64,000 nucleotides of DNA, taken from Cyanobacterium stanieri PCC 7202 (GTDB lineage Bacteria; Cyanobacteriota; Cyanobacteriia; Cyanobacteriales; Cyanobacteriaceae). Below, piece by piece: positions 9,270 to 18,772 of the stretch. The stretch's first letter is position 1; the number at the start of each line of letters is the position of its first letter. The stretch spans positions 2,985,547 to 3,049,546 of the forward strand of contig CP003940.1 of assembly GCA_000317655.1 (NCBI GenBank), written 5' to 3'. Both the position numbers and the translations under genes were made by a program. The notes under the pieces were generated by a model that worked only from the letters and a program-made list of their open reading frames with translations, was not told the DNA's origin and searched no databases.

Positions 9270-9425
9270 ATGGAATGGACTTCAGAAGCAGAAGCAAAAT
9301 TGAAAGAAATACCTTTTTTTGTGCGCCCCGCAGCCAGAAAGAAGATTGAAAAATTTGCCCAAGAAAAGGGTGAAACAACTATTACTGTGGAAGTTTATCA
9401 ACAAGCAAAGGCAAAGTTTAATTAG
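9270..9425 (+). CDS. PCP_red domain small protein (protochlorophyllide reductase C-terminal-like)
   Basis: This 51-residue frame encodes a protein starting MEWTSEAEAKLKEIPFFVRP, followed by AARKKIEKFAQEKGETTITV and ending EVYQQAKAKFN. It matches the PCP_red domain, normally the C-terminal about 45 residues of the ChlB subunit of dark-operative protochlorophyllide reductase, with hallmarks W, A.LK.IP.FVR..AR..IE..A and G...IT.EV...AK. Cyanobacteria also encode this domain as a free-standing small protein of unknown function. The rest of chlB is absent here, so it is either that stand-alone form or, less likely, a chlB remnant. The start, stop and domain fit without gaps. A strong hairpin follows at 9472-9507. 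Confidence 0.8.
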   Translation: MEWTSEAEAKLKEIPFFVRPAARKKIEKFAQEKGETTITVEVYQQAKAKFN

Positions 9426-9471
9426 AATTGAACTGAAAATTTTTGGATACGCAAGTTAATAAATAGAATCG

Positions 9472-9507
9472 GACAATCAAAAACAAAGTTGTTTTTCAGT
9501 GATTGTC
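9472..9507 (+). terminator. Hairpin after the PCP_red gene
   Basis: The outer arms GACAATCA (9472-9479) and TGATTGTC (9500-9507) enclose an inner pairing AAACAA/TTGTTT. It lies between the small gene and pgi. No clean T-run follows, so it could be a terminator or an RNA-stabilising fold. Confidence 0.45.
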
Positions 9508-9542
9508 GATCATAATAAGGACAGAATCAGATTAAATAAAAG

Positions 9543-11138
9543 ATGATGGATAATTTACAATTGTGGCAACGTTATCAAGACTGGCTTTATTATCATGAAG
9601 GTTTAGGGCTTTATGTTGATATAAGTCGCATGGGTTTTGATGATGATTTTTACAACAATCTGCAACCAAAATTTGTTGATGCTTTTGAGGCGGTGGCTAA
9701 GTTAGAGCAAGGTGCGATCGCCAATCCTGATGAAAAAAGAATGGTAGGGCATTATTGGTTACGCAATGCCGACATAGCGCCCAATCAGGAAATTAAGAAA
9801 GAAATTAACGATAGTCTGACGAAAATAAAAGCATTTGCCACGGACATCCACTCAGGCAAGATTACCACCCCTAACGGAGAAAAGTTCACCGATTTACTAT
9901 CCATTGGCATCGGAGGCTCTGCTTTGGGCCCTCAGTTTGTTTCCTCTGCCCTCACCACAACCCATCCTCCTTTAAAGATTCATTTTATTGATAACACAGA
10001 TCCTGCAGGAATCGATCGCACTTTAGCCGAGATTGGAGATAAATTAAAAACTACCCTAGTCTTAGTAATTAGTAAATCAGGGGGTACTCCTGAAACCCGT
10101 AACGGGATGTTGGAAGCCAAAAAAGCCTACGAAGATAAGGGTTTAAACTTCTCTGACTATGCGGTAGCTATTACCATGATGGACAGTAGCAGTAAATTGT
10201 ACAAAGTCGCCCAAGAAGACAAATGGCTCGAATGTTTTGCCATGTTTGACTGGGTAGGGGGGCGCACCTCCGAATTATCTGCAGTGGGATTGTTACCTGC
10301 CGCCCTTGAGGGCATCGATATTCAGGGAATGTTAGACGGTGCTAGGGAGATGGATATAGCTACTCGCATTCCTGATGTCAAAAAAAATCCTGCCGCCCTC
10401 CTTGCCCTTGGTTGGTATTATGCAGGGAATGGTAAGGGTGAGAAAGACATGGTGATCTTACCCTACAAAGATAGTTTATTATTGTTTAGTCGTTATCTAC
10501 AGCAGTTGGTGATGGAGTCTTTGGGTAAAGAGGAAGACTTGGACGGTAACAAGGTTTATCAGGGTATTGCTGTATATGGTAACAAAGGCTCAACGGATCA
10601 ACACGCCTATGTACAACAGTTGAGGGAAGGGGTTGCCAATTTCTTTGTCACTTTTATTGAGGTGTTAAAGGATAGGGCTGGAAATTCGTTAGAATTAGAA
10701 CCTAACACCACCAGCGGTGATTATCTTTCAGGGTTGTTGCAGGGTACGAGAAAAGCTCTTTATGATAATGGTAGGGATTCCATTACGGTGACGGTTAATG
10801 AGGTTTCCCCCAAAATTGTTGGTGCTTTAATTGCTCTCTATGAAAGGGCGGTAAGTATTTATGCATATTTAATTAATGTTAATGCTTACCATCAACCGGG
10901 GGTTGAGGCAGGGAAGAAGGCAGCGGCTTCTATTTTGGATTTACAACAGAAGGTTTTAGAAGTAGTTAAAAGCTCTAATAATTCTTTGACAATTACTGAT
11001 ATTGCCAGTAAAGTTGATGGTCAAGAAATTGAGGCTATTTATAAAATTTTGCGTCATTTAGAGGCTAACAATAGAGGAATAACTTTGAAGGGCGATCGCA
11101 CCATGCCTAGTAAATTAATAGTTAACTATCATCAATAA
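9543..11138 (+). CDS. pgi: Glucose-6-phosphate isomerase
   Basis: This cytosolic enzyme interconverts glucose-6-phosphate and fructose-6-phosphate in glycolysis, the oxidative pentose phosphate cycle and glycogen metabolism. The 531 residues carry the substrate-phosphate loop [20 protein letters not shown] (about 116-135), [16 protein letters not shown] (about 177-192), [15 protein letters not shown] (about 233-247), and the C-terminal motif [18 protein letters not shown]. This is a full-length SIS-fold isomerase. The next codon is also ATG, so the start could be one residue later. A perfect 21-bp inverted repeat follows the stop. Confidence 0.97.
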   Translation: MMDNLQLWQRYQDWLYYHEGLGLYVDISRMGFDDDFYNNLQPKFVDAFEAVAKLEQGAIANPDEKRMVGHYWLRNADIAPNQEIKKEINDSLTKIKAFATDIHSGKITTPNGEKFTDLLSIGIGGSALGPQFVSSALTTTHPPLKIHFIDNTDPAGIDRTLAEIGDKLKTTLVLVISKSGGTPETRNGMLEAKKAYEDKGLNFSDYAVAITMMDSSSKLYKVAQEDKWLECFAMFDWVGGRTSELSAVGLLPAALEGIDIQGMLDGAREMDIATRIPDVKKNPAALLALGWYYAGNGKGEKDMVILPYKDSLLLFSRYLQQLVMESLGKEEDLDGNKVYQGIAVYGNKGSTDQHAYVQQLREGVANFFVTFIEVLKDRAGNSLELEPNTTSGDYLSGLLQGTRKALYDNGRDSITVTVNEVSPKIVGALIALYERAVSIYAYLINVNAYHQPGVEAGKKAAASILDLQQKVLEVVKSSNNSLTITDIASKVDGQEIEAIYKILRHLEANNRGITLKGDRTMPSKLIVNYHQ

Positions 11139-11142
11139 TAAT

Positions 11143-11191
11143 TTGTCCATTGCCTATTCCCTGCCTTAACCAGGGAATAGGCAATGGACAA
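11143..11191. repeat. Perfect 21-bp inverted repeat after pgi
   Basis: The left arm 11143-11163 begins TTGTCCATTGCC and the right arm 11171-11191 is its exact reverse complement, around a 7-nt loop. The arm text (ATTGCCTATTCCC) recurs imperfectly at about 26951-26975 and 27910-27945, so this is a fold-back of a dispersed short repeat. There is no T-run directly after; it may still terminate or stabilise the pgi mRNA. Confidence 0.7.
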
Positions 11192-11306
11192 TAGTTTGAG
11201 TGTTTTTGTATTCCTACTTTGAATCACCCCTGACCTTACTAGGGGGATGATAAATGTATCAATAACTGAAATAAAATTATTAAACATTATTTTACATATT
11301 AAATAG

Positions 11307-11927
11307 ATGAAAAATATCATCAAAAAAATATGGTTTTATATTAAATTTATTATTTTTTCTCCCCTACTAATAGCCTACTATTTCACCACAGAAAAAGAAC
11401 TGATCCAAAAAGATGTTATAAAGTGGGTTGAATGCCTATCAATGGAGCAAAATAGTTTAATTATTCAATTAATAAAACTACTACAACAAGCCCCAGAATA
11501 TCGTAACTTATATTATTTTCGTCTCTTAAAAGGTAATTTTTTAGCCAAAATAACCATGTATGTTTTGAGGATAATTTATCGCCCTTGTGGTTATTTTTTC
11601 CTCGATAACTCTTGTAACATTGGCTCAGGCTTATTCATTCAACACGGTTTTAGTACCATCATTATGGCAGACATGGGCGAAAATTGTTGGATAAATCAAC
11701 AAGTAACCATCGGTTATAAAGACAAAACAGGTAGACCAAAAATTGGTAACAATGTCAGAATTACCGCAGGGGCGAAAGTATTGGGAAATATCGAAATTGG
11801 TGATAACGTAGTAATCGGTGCCAATGCCGTAGTCACCAAAAATGTACCCCCTAACTGTGTAGTGGTGGGAATACCCGCTTACATTATCAAAAGAGATGGG
11901 GAAAAGGTAAAACAAGAGTTAAGATAA
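11307..11927 (+). CDS. Left-handed beta-helix acetyltransferase (serine acetyltransferase-like)
   Basis: The 206-residue protein has an N-terminal hydrophobic segment (IIKKIWFYIKFIIFSPLLIAYYF, residues 3-25), an alpha-helical region, then hexapeptide repeats from about 105 to 195, including IGSGLFIQHGFSTIIMADMG and IGNNVRITAGAKVLGNIEIG. It ends in the usual VVVGIPAYIIKRDG. This is the CysE/SAT-like hexapeptide transferase fold, but the hydrophobic N-terminus suggests an acyltransferase of surface polysaccharides rather than cysteine synthesis. The acceptor is unknown. It is followed closely by the DUF2499 gene (12 bp), a probable operon. Confidence 0.75.
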   Translation: MKNIIKKIWFYIKFIIFSPLLIAYYFTTEKELIQKDVIKWVECLSMEQNSLIIQLIKLLQQAPEYRNLYYFRLLKGNFLAKITMYVLRIIYRPCGYFFLDNSCNIGSGLFIQHGFSTIIMADMGENCWINQQVTIGYKDKTGRPKIGNNVRITAGAKVLGNIEIGDNVVIGANAVVTKNVPPNCVVVGIPAYIIKRDGEKVKQELR

Positions 11928-11939
11928 AAATAATCAGCC

Positions 11940-12266
11940 ATGACTAATTATTTTGAAACAGAAATTATGCACGCATTATCAATTCCAACCTGGATAGTTC
12001 ACGTGTCTAGCGTCATCGAATGGATTGCTGCCATTTGGTTTATCTGGCGCTATGCAGAGGTTACAGGGGAAGATAGTTGGCGTTGGTTGGCATGGGGTAT
12101 GTTACCTGCTTTGGTAAGCGCCATGTGTGCCTGTACTTGGCATTTTTATGATAATCTCCCCAGTTTAGAATGGTTAGTCACCATCCAAGCCCTAACTACT
12201 GTGATTGGTAATTGTACCCTTTGTTTAGGTGCTTGGAGAATATGGAGTTTTGCGACAAAGGAATAA
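11940..12266 (+). CDS. DUF2499 membrane protein
   Basis: This 108-residue protein starts LSIPTWIVHVSSVIEWIAAI and contains RYAEVTGEDSWRWLAWGMLPALVSAMCACTWH and LEWLVTIQALTTVIGNCTLCLGAWRIW, three hydrophobic segments. It matches DUF2499, a family of cyanobacteria and plastids with no assigned function. An internal ATG at residue 10 is an alternative start. It converges with the next gene with only 3 bp between. Confidence 0.75.
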   Translation: MTNYFETEIMHALSIPTWIVHVSSVIEWIAAIWFIWRYAEVTGEDSWRWLAWGMLPALVSAMCACTWHFYDNLPSLEWLVTIQALTTVIGNCTLCLGAWRIWSFATKE

Positions 12267-12269
12267 AAC

Positions 12270-12665
12270 TCAGTTTTTCATTCTCTCTTCAATGTCTTCA
12301 AAGGTTTTTAATAATAAGGTTTGCGCTTCTAATTTCCATCCTAGTTGTTGGATTTTGATGGCAATGGGAAGGGCGATCGCCGTTGCGATAAAATCAAGAT
12401 ATTGGTGGGATGATATACCAAATAATAAACCTAATCCTGCGATGCCCCAAAAAGGCAGGGCAAAAGTTTGACGGCTTTCCTCAATTTTTTTAAATAACAT
12501 ACCCTTGGGCTTTTTTTCTAACAATTCCTGCTTTAATTGTTGTTGTTGATGATAGGGTAGGGCTATACCGATTTTACGGCGTAATTTTTCAATTTTACGG
12601 GCATTGGTGCTATACTCGGTCAACTCATCCTCTGCCATGAGCAAAAGTGCTTCTAAATTTGCCAT
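12270..12665 (-). CDS. Hypothetical cyanobacterial membrane protein
   Basis: Residues 1-60 of this 131-residue protein are helical and charged (ALLLMAEDELTEYSTNARKI). Two hydrophobic segments follow (TFALPFWGIAGLGLLFGI, about 67-84, and FIATAIALPIAIKIQQL, about 92-108), then a C-terminal helix. No named domain was recognised. A GGCTTTAGCC palindrome lies between it and the upstream accC end. Confidence 0.5.
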   Translation of the reverse strand: MANLEALLLMAEDELTEYSTNARKIEKLRRKIGIALPYHQQQQLKQELLEKKPKGMLFKKIEESRQTFALPFWGIAGLGLLFGISSHQYLDFIATAIALPIAIKIQQLGWKLEAQTLLLKTFEDIEERMKN

Positions 12666-12702
12666 TTTTCTCCCTCCTCAAAATATAATTTTTCCCAGTA
12701 AA

Positions 12703-12712
12703 GGCTTTAGCC
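12703..12712. repeat. Dispersed GGCTTTAGCC palindrome
   Basis: The core AAAGGCTTTAGCCC is a short palindrome that recurs at 62123-62132 and, in inverted loop form (GGCTAAAGCC), in each of the three tandem units at 53882-54093. All copies are intergenic. Confidence 0.6.
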
Positions 12713-12726
12713 CTTGTTGAACAAAT

Positions 12727-14070
12727 TTACTTAAAATGTTCTCCCACAAAATTAGTATAAACATTCCCAGCGATAAACTCAGGATGATTTAAAATCTTAC
12801 GATGAAAATCAATAGTCGTCGGTATTCCCGTAATGGCACATTCTCGTAAAGCCCGTTTCATTCTCTTGATGGCGGTTGGTCTATCCTCACCCCATACAAT
12901 GAGTTTACCAATTAAAGAATCATAATAGGCAGGAATTTGATAATCAGGATAAACAAAAGAATCCATGCGCACCCCTGGCCCTCCGGGGGGTAAATAGGCG
13001 ATAATTTTACCCGGATTTGGTCTAAAATCATGGTTAGGATCTTCAGCATTAATACGACATTCGATGGCATGACCCCGTAATTGTATATCCTTCTGAGAAA
13101 ATGATAATCTATCACCCTGTGCGATCGCAATTTGTTCCTTAATCAAATCCAATCCCGTAATCATCTCAGTTACAGGATGCTCAACCTGAATACGGGTATT
13201 CATTTCCATAAAATAGAAATTACCATACTTATCCACCAAAAATTCCACCGTACCAGCACCCACATAATTAATCGACTTAGCCGCCCTTACCGCCGCCTGT
13301 CCCATCTTTTGCCGTAACTTAGGATTCAAAATTGCCGAAGGTGCTTCCTCCAACAACTTCTGATGCCTTCTTTGAATAGAACAATCCCTTTCCCCAAGGT
13401 GTACCACATTACCATAATTGTCCGCCAAAATTTGAAATTCAATGTGACGGGGTAACTCAATAAACTTCTCCATATATACTCCCCCATTGCCGAAGGCAGC
13501 TTCTGCCTCCCCCTTTGCGGCATGGAAAAGACGCACCAAATCCGCCTCTTGATGCACCAAACGCATCCCTCTACCACCGCCCCCTGCGGTCGCCTTGATA
13601 ATCACAGGATAGCCAATTTCTGCCGCCACTCTGAGGGCTTCTTGATCATCGGTTAACAAACCCTTACTGCCCGGAATTGTAGGCACTCCTGCCTGTTCCA
13701 TGGTTTTTTTAGCGGTGGATTTATCCCCCATGGAAGTAATAGACTCAGGACGAGGCCCAATAAAAGTCAATTGATGATCTGCGCATATTTGGGCAAAACG
13801 GGCATTTTCTGCCAAAAATCCATAACCAGGGTGAATCGCTTCAGCACCCCGAGTCAGGGCCGCAGAGATAATATTAGGAATATTTAAATAACTCTTGTTA
13901 CTAGAAGGAGGACCAATACAAACGCTCTCATCTGCTAACTTAACATGAAGAGAATCACGATCAATGGTAGAATGAACCGCAACGGTGGCAATTCCCATTT
14001 CTTCACAACTGTGGATGATTCGTAAGGCGATTTCGCCTCGATTAGCAATTAAGATTTTGGAAAACGACAT
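12727..14070 (-). CDS. accC: Acetyl-CoA carboxylase, biotin carboxylase subunit
   Basis: AccC carboxylates the biotin of BCCP using ATP and bicarbonate, the first half-reaction of malonyl-CoA synthesis. The 447 residues match the family. Visible motifs are the N-terminal [20 protein letters not shown], the ATP-grasp glycine loop [11 protein letters not shown] (about 159-169), [20 protein letters not shown], the catalytic [15 protein letters not shown], and the C-terminal IDFHRKIL. accA, accB and accD are not adjacent, which is usual in cyanobacteria. Confidence 0.97.
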   Translation of the reverse strand: MSFSKILIANRGEIALRIIHSCEEMGIATVAVHSTIDRDSLHVKLADESVCIGPPSSNKSYLNIPNIISAALTRGAEAIHPGYGFLAENARFAQICADHQLTFIGPRPESITSMGDKSTAKKTMEQAGVPTIPGSKGLLTDDQEALRVAAEIGYPVIIKATAGGGGRGMRLVHQEADLVRLFHAAKGEAEAAFGNGGVYMEKFIELPRHIEFQILADNYGNVVHLGERDCSIQRRHQKLLEEAPSAILNPKLRQKMGQAAVRAAKSINYVGAGTVEFLVDKYGNFYFMEMNTRIQVEHPVTEMITGLDLIKEQIAIAQGDRLSFSQKDIQLRGHAIECRINAEDPNHDFRPNPGKIIAYLPPGGPGVRMDSFVYPDYQIPAYYDSLIGKLIVWGEDRPTAIKRMKRALRECAITGIPTTIDFHRKILNHPEFIAGNVYTNFVGEHFK

Positions 14071-14140
14071 TTAGTATCAGGGTCATAAATCTAATAACCT
14101 TTGTATCTTACGACCTTTTGGCAATTCTGACAATTAACAT

Positions 14141-14190
14141 ACGTTGACATCCTCCACTCCATAACGGCGAAGTGGAGATGCCATACTAGC
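14141..14190. other. Possible IS200/IS605-type end hairpin
   Basis: TTGACATCCTCCACT (about 14144-14158) with AGTGGAG (14171-14177) forms a hairpin with a 12-nt loop. It resembles the subterminal hairpins of IS200/IS605-family elements in cyanobacteria, which often begin TTGACATCCTCC. No tnpA or tnpB lies beside it, so at most it is a solo remnant. It could equally be a terminator for the flanking leftward gene. Confidence 0.3.
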
Positions 14191-14207
14191 ATGGGAAATG
14201 TTTTCTG

Positions 14208-15827
14208 TTATACAGGAAGACTATTAATAGCCGTGTTCACCTGTGCTTGAGTCGCCACAGATAAACCCACATTGGATAAGAAGTCACGACCAATGCCCAC
14301 AGCTACCTGACCATCATAACGGGAAGCAACCCCTTGATTTACTAGGCTCGTAGTAAATAAATTAGAACTATCAATTTTGTTTTCTAAGATGGTTAAATCT
14401 CCGCTAGTCGCACCCAAAGCGATTTCTAGGGCAGCGGCAGGGAGAGAAACATCACCACTATTAATAGCATTGAACCAGAAATTTAAACCATCATTATCCG
14501 CCTGACGATTAAATAATTGTTGATAAATCTGATTGATACGGGCAACGGTATTCAAACCTCCAAACAACTGCCCTGACTCAGTAGAATTACCAAAATCATT
14601 AACAAACTGACTATAAGCATCTTGTGCGGCTTGGGGTAAATTTGCCAACACATCACCACTGCGCGGAGAATAACTGATATTACTATTGGCTAAGACATTT
14701 GACCAAAAAGTTCTGCCCGAAGGGTCAGCAGGTCGTCCATAATAGGCCACATAAGCAATCTGAGCGGTGCTGCTATCCAAGGTTAGAAACTGTGGTCCGC
14801 CGATGGGTGCGGGGGTTCTTTCCTCGAGAGAAATATTACGACCAGAGGAAAAGATATTAACATTGTAACCAAGGGTACGACTAGAATTCACATTACCAAT
14901 TTCTGCTCCTCCTTCCACTTCAAACCCTGCTATTTTTAAACGTAAATTATCCCCATTATTAACAAGAGTGTTGATAGTAGCCGCAGGAATATCGATAACG
15001 GTAGTGTTGTCATCGGCAATAAAATCAGTGGCAAAGCCCGCAACATTATAGGCTGTTTGTCCAATAATATCCCCTGTGCTGTCATTTAATACCGCCACAT
15101 AAGGACCACTATTGTTTATACCTAGGGCATTGCCCCCAACACCTGTAATAGTAATAATTACATTAGAAGCACTACCCGGATTATCCACAGAAAAACGATA
15201 TTCATCGGCAAAACCGACTCTACCATTACCAATTCCATTTATATCAGCTGCCTCAGCATCAGTGAAACCGACTATTTTTTCATTAAAAGGATCACTTTGT
15301 CTTGCCACAAATAAATTATCGGAATTTGCTAATACTCCTGTGGCACTTACACTATTTAATCCCGAGGAAATAGTGGTAAAAGTACCTACTCTGGGTTGGA
15401 AGGTTTGGAATTGGGGGGTGCCTAATTGAGGCAAAGTAGCTTGGAGAGTATAGTTAGGAGTAGGGGTAAAACCAAATAGATTAGGTAAAGGGGCTGCACC
15501 TCCTCTTCCTACCACCTGTAAACGATAATTAACTCCACTATTTAGGGCTGTACTGCTGATGGTGGCACTACCTCCAGCAGAGGTACTTGAGGCGACAACT
15601 TGACTTGTATTAGTATTGATAAGAATTAATTTAAAATCCGCTGACCCTGTCAAGTTAGGAGAAGTAACTGTCAGGGTAGGACTAGCATTGCTTGTTAGGC
15701 TAAACTCAAATTCATCCACAGGGCGCCCTTCGGGACGACGGAAGTTTCCTTGATCTCCAAATATATTGAAGCTACGTAAGAAATCAGTGGATTGAAAACT
15801 GCCTTGTAATATCACATTTTGTGTCAT
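14208..15827 (-). CDS. Secreted/surface DUF4214 domain protein
   Basis: The 539 residues begin without a classical signal peptide. The N-terminal 340 residues are beta-rich and rich in S, T, N and G, with repeat-like units (TLTVTSPNLTGSADFKLILI; VIITITGVGGNALGINNSGP). The C-terminal part has two DUF4214-type modules, IAYVAYYGRPADPSGRTFWS (about 357-376) and INQIYQQLFNRQADNDGLNFW (about 431-451). DUF4214 is common in cyanobacterial surface proteins. The composition (very few Cys, no N-terminal signal) suggests type I secretion, which is inference. No secretion genes are adjacent. Confidence 0.7.
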   Translation of the reverse strand: MTQNVILQGSFQSTDFLRSFNIFGDQGNFRRPEGRPVDEFEFSLTSNASPTLTVTSPNLTGSADFKLILINTNTSQVVASSTSAGGSATISSTALNSGVNYRLQVVGRGGAAPLPNLFGFTPTPNYTLQATLPQLGTPQFQTFQPRVGTFTTISSGLNSVSATGVLANSDNLFVARQSDPFNEKIVGFTDAEAADINGIGNGRVGFADEYRFSVDNPGSASNVIITITGVGGNALGINNSGPYVAVLNDSTGDIIGQTAYNVAGFATDFIADDNTTVIDIPAATINTLVNNGDNLRLKIAGFEVEGGAEIGNVNSSRTLGYNVNIFSSGRNISLEERTPAPIGGPQFLTLDSSTAQIAYVAYYGRPADPSGRTFWSNVLANSNISYSPRSGDVLANLPQAAQDAYSQFVNDFGNSTESGQLFGGLNTVARINQIYQQLFNRQADNDGLNFWFNAINSGDVSLPAAALEIALGATSGDLTILENKIDSSNLFTTSLVNQGVASRYDGQVAVGIGRDFLSNVGLSVATQAQVNTAINSLPV

Positions 15828-15954
15828 GGTTTTTTATATTTATGTAGTGGGTTTTTGATCCCAGACGTTTACCAAAATAAGTAAGTTCCAAGTGACAATT
15901 TTTTGTAATAAAAGTTTATAGATGAGTTGACAAAACATTTTAATATTTCATCTC

Positions 15955-17382
15955 TCAAAAGTTAGAGAATTTTATCATCTCAAAACTTTTCTCTAAAATG
16001 GGTATGGTTTGCCCAGAAATACTATATACTAAAGCCTCTTTGTACAATCTTTGGGCTGTGTTATTGTGTAAATTTGCCGAGCCTTTACTGGTAATGATTG
16101 CCCCTTGGGTACAACGAAAAGCTAAGTTAATAGCTTTTGCCCTTAAAATTAGTTTTTGCTGAATTGTTTTTGATGGTTTTTTAACTTCCACCAAGATATT
16201 TTCTTTGAGATTTTCAAATTCTGTCACTAATTTTTCGTAGTTATAAAATACCGATTGTAGTTGTAGTTTTCCTGCATTTTCTTTTATTAATGAGAGACTC
16301 CCTTCCACACAACCAAGATTAAATGCACTATTATTTAATACTTTCTTTTCGCTATCTATCACAATAGTTTGAGGGGGATTTATTTTAATAATATTATGGG
16401 GATGAATATACCATCTTTCCATGGTTGCACTGACGGTGTTAGTGGCTTCCATAGCCCCTAGTTTCATTGATTTATTTATTATTATTTTTCCCCCATCTTT
16501 ATTGAGATTAGCAAAAGGTGCGATCGCATATAATTCCCTGCCATCCTCTAAAACGGCACCCACCACGAAATGTTCAAAAACATGAAACCCTGTAATCCAA
16601 AAAATATCCCCCGTCAATCGATAACCTTCACCATCAACAAATGCCCTTAAAGGAGGATTTTGCCAACGGCGTAAATGGGAAAAAGCCACCCCACAAAAAC
16701 TCAACCCCTTGGCAATATCAGGCAAATATTTTTGTTGCATGACTTCATTATCAGACTTAGATAACATCCCTACAGCTGTTTGATGCTGTGCCTGTAAAAA
16801 AGCCAAAGCTCCCGAATATTTTGCCATCACCATTTTGGAAGTAAAAAATATTTCATCGCTTACTCCCAAACCGCCCCATTCAACAGGCAACTTTAAACTA
16901 AGCCATAAAGGATTATCTTTTGCCAAAGCAAAAAAAACTTGTTTTAGTAAATCCTTATCTCTATCTAAACTACTGGCTTTTTTGCTAATATTTTTTTGTA
17001 AAAAATACTCTAAATCATTAATAAAATTAATATTTATATCTGTCTTTGCTTCAGAATTATCAAGATCATTAACTGAAATTAACTGTATTTTATTTTCAAA
17101 AGCTCCCCTTTTGTCTGCTTTATTTTTTTGTACTTTTTTTATTTCCTGCTCATCTAAATCATAAGCCTTAATTATTGCCGATAAAACCTCATAAACATCA
17201 GCAATTTCATTGACCAATTCTTCCTTATCGGCCTCTAAAAGCTCATAAACCTCCTCTAATAACTTGTCCTTAAGAGATTGTTTATATTCAGTAAATGATA
17301 ATTCTTTGATTTCGTATTTTTTATTATTACTCTTAATTATCTCAGGAATTTTATCCCTAACAAGTTTGTTATATATCGCCAT
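15955..17382 (-). CDS. MazG-like pyrophosphohydrolase fused to acyl-CoA dehydrogenase-like domain
   Basis: One uninterrupted 475-residue frame holds two domains. Residues 1-105 form a complete all-alpha NTP pyrophosphohydrolase (MAIYNKLVRDKIPEII, then EEVYELLEADKEELVNEIADVYEVL, whose E...E and ExxD residues would bind magnesium). Residues about 115-475 resemble an acyl-CoA dehydrogenase: LSLKLPVEWGGLGVSDE, SFCGVAFSHLRR, YRLTGDIFWITGFHVFEHFVVG, KLGAMEATNTVSATMER, then an alpha-helical C-terminal bundle with GAIITSKGSANLH. The usual catalytic glutamate is not obvious. The first domain may clean a nucleotide or dinucleotide; the second is probably an FAD enzyme on acyl substrates. Adjacent genes give no clue. 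Confidence 0.75.
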   Translation of the reverse strand: MAIYNKLVRDKIPEIIKSNNKKYEIKELSFTEYKQSLKDKLLEEVYELLEADKEELVNEIADVYEVLSAIIKAYDLDEQEIKKVQKNKADKRGAFENKIQLISVNDLDNSEAKTDININFINDLEYFLQKNISKKASSLDRDKDLLKQVFFALAKDNPLWLSLKLPVEWGGLGVSDEIFFTSKMVMAKYSGALAFLQAQHQTAVGMLSKSDNEVMQQKYLPDIAKGLSFCGVAFSHLRRWQNPPLRAFVDGEGYRLTGDIFWITGFHVFEHFVVGAVLEDGRELYAIAPFANLNKDGGKIIINKSMKLGAMEATNTVSATMERWYIHPHNIIKINPPQTIVIDSEKKVLNNSAFNLGCVEGSLSLIKENAGKLQLQSVFYNYEKLVTEFENLKENILVEVKKPSKTIQQKLILRAKAINLAFRCTQGAIITSKGSANLHNNTAQRLYKEALVYSISGQTIPILEKSFEMIKFSNF

Positions 17383-17470
17383 TTGATCATTTTATTCAAT
17401 AACTTGATCAAATATAGCAATCTTGGATAACTAATCGCATATTTACCAACCCGTCACACTACTAGCCCCA

Positions 17471-17490
17471 CAAGGGGTTGAAACCCCTTG
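17471..17490. repeat. Short inverted repeat after sphX
   Basis: CAAGGGGTT (17471-17479) and AACCCCTTG (17482-17490) form a 9-bp stem 15 bp beyond the sphX stop. There is no T-run on either side. It may act as a 3' mRNA structure. Confidence 0.5.
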
Positions 17491-17504
17491 TTAGAAAACA
17501 ACAA

Positions 17505-18551
17505 TTAAAAAACGTAACCATCCTCTCCATCTTGGGCATAGGCTTTACTCAACAATTCATTAATACTGACATTAAATACCGCCTCACCATTAAATACAGT
17601 ACCCACTTGATGGGTATTAAAATGAATTAAACCAACTTCATAGGCAGAATCAGGCAAAGGTAGATAACCAACCTCTCGAACCACCCCAGAAGCAGATCTT
17701 AAATAATATTCTACAAAAGTTTTCAGGGCTGAATTTTCTTGTGCATTTTTAGCATTTACATAGATAAAGAGAGGACGGGTTAATGGTCGATAGGTATTAT
17801 CAATAATAGTTTGGTCAGAAGGAAAAACAGCACCTTCTCCACTATCAATCCCTAAAGCCTTTAGTTTATCTTGATTTTGTTCATAATAGGCATAACCAAA
17901 ATAACCAAGGGCATTATTATCCTGTGCCACACCATTAACTAAAGCATCGTCATCTTCACTAAACACATAATCGTTACGACTAGCCCTTCTTTCACCGACA
18001 ATTGCCTCGGTAAAATATTCAAAAGTACCTGAATCACGACCGGGTGCAAATAAATTGAGTGTATTATCAACCCAACTAGGATTAATTTGATTCCATCTAA
18101 CTATTTGGTTTTCTGCGCTCGGTTGCCAGATGGTTTTTAATTCTTCTACTGTCATAGAATTAACCCAATTATTATTAGGATTGACCACCACTGTTAAGGC
18201 ATCAAAAGCTACGGGTAACTCGATATAAGCAATGCCATTTTTTCTACATTCTTCCATGGCTTCCTTGGGAATTGGCACCGAAGCATTATTTATATCTGTT
18301 TCTCCATTACAAAATTTACGAAAACCTCCCACTGAACCAGAAAATCCAACATTTACATCAATTCCTTGCTCGTTTTCTTGATTAAAGTTTTTAGTAATCA
18401 AATCAGTAATTGGAAACACTGTACTAGAACCATCAATAGATATTGATTTAGGTTCCTCGGCGTTGGTATTTCCACAGGCTTGGGTTAAAAATCCTAGGGC
18501 TAATAATAACAAGAAAAATTGATTAAATTTTCTTCGCTGTATTGTTATCAT
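17505..18551 (-). CDS. sphX: Phosphate-binding protein SphX/PstS family
   Basis: This is a 348-residue periplasmic binding lipoprotein. The N-terminal signal ends in a lipobox LTQAC (cysteine about 26). The mature part has the phosphate-binding signature [39 protein letters not shown], and [19 protein letters not shown]. It follows the SphX type of cyanobacteria rather than the PstS type encoded divergently at 18842. Its position beside pstSCAB supports a second phosphate-binding component of the same transporter. The shared 290-bp upstream region contains a Pho box oriented toward pstS. Confidence 0.9.
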   Translation of the reverse strand: MITIQRRKFNQFFLLLLALGFLTQACGNTNAEEPKSISIDGSSTVFPITDLITKNFNQENEQGIDVNVGFSGSVGGFRKFCNGETDINNASVPIPKEAMEECRKNGIAYIELPVAFDALTVVVNPNNNWVNSMTVEELKTIWQPSAENQIVRWNQINPSWVDNTLNLFAPGRDSGTFEYFTEAIVGERRASRNDYVFSEDDDALVNGVAQDNNALGYFGYAYYEQNQDKLKALGIDSGEGAVFPSDQTIIDNTYRPLTRPLFIYVNAKNAQENSALKTFVEYYLRSASGVVREVGYLPLPDSAYEVGLIHFNTHQVGTVFNGEAVFNVSINELLSKAYAQDGEDGYVF

Positions 18552-18753
18552 AACGTAAAACCTTATTCATTAAAGGAACTATTAATTATTTACCTATCAG
18601 TTTATTTCAATTATTTTTATTCTGTTGCTTTTGTAACAAAAAAGATAAATTAAGTAAAAAAGGTTTAAAAAACTCAAGCTAATTGGCTTTTTTTCGCAAT
18701 AAAATGAGGCTATTAAATAAGTAAAAAAAAATAGATAGATAAAAAGGTAATTT

Positions 18754-18772
18754 CTTAACCTAACCTTTACCA
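18754..18772 (+). promoter_or_regulatory. Pho box upstream of pstS
   Basis: Two 8-bp direct repeats CTTAACCT (18754-18761) and CTTTACCA (18765-18772) are separated by 3 bp. This fits the cyanobacterial SphR (PhoB-type) consensus of YTTAAYYW repeats spaced 3 bp. A -10-like TATGAT lies at 18793-18798, 20 bp downstream, so the box sits where a -35 element would be. Phosphate-starvation induction of pstSCAB is inferred. Confidence 0.8.

Noticed and set aside
12229-12471. 80-codon frame opposite the hypothetical membrane protein
   Set aside because: It is antisense to a better-supported gene with membrane segments and has no features.
14141-14190. An IS200/IS605 element
   Set aside because: Only one hairpin resembles such an end; no transposase or second end is present.
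18552-18700. Pho box facing sphX
   Set aside because: Only a single partial CTTAATTT-like repeat was found without a 3-bp-spaced partner.
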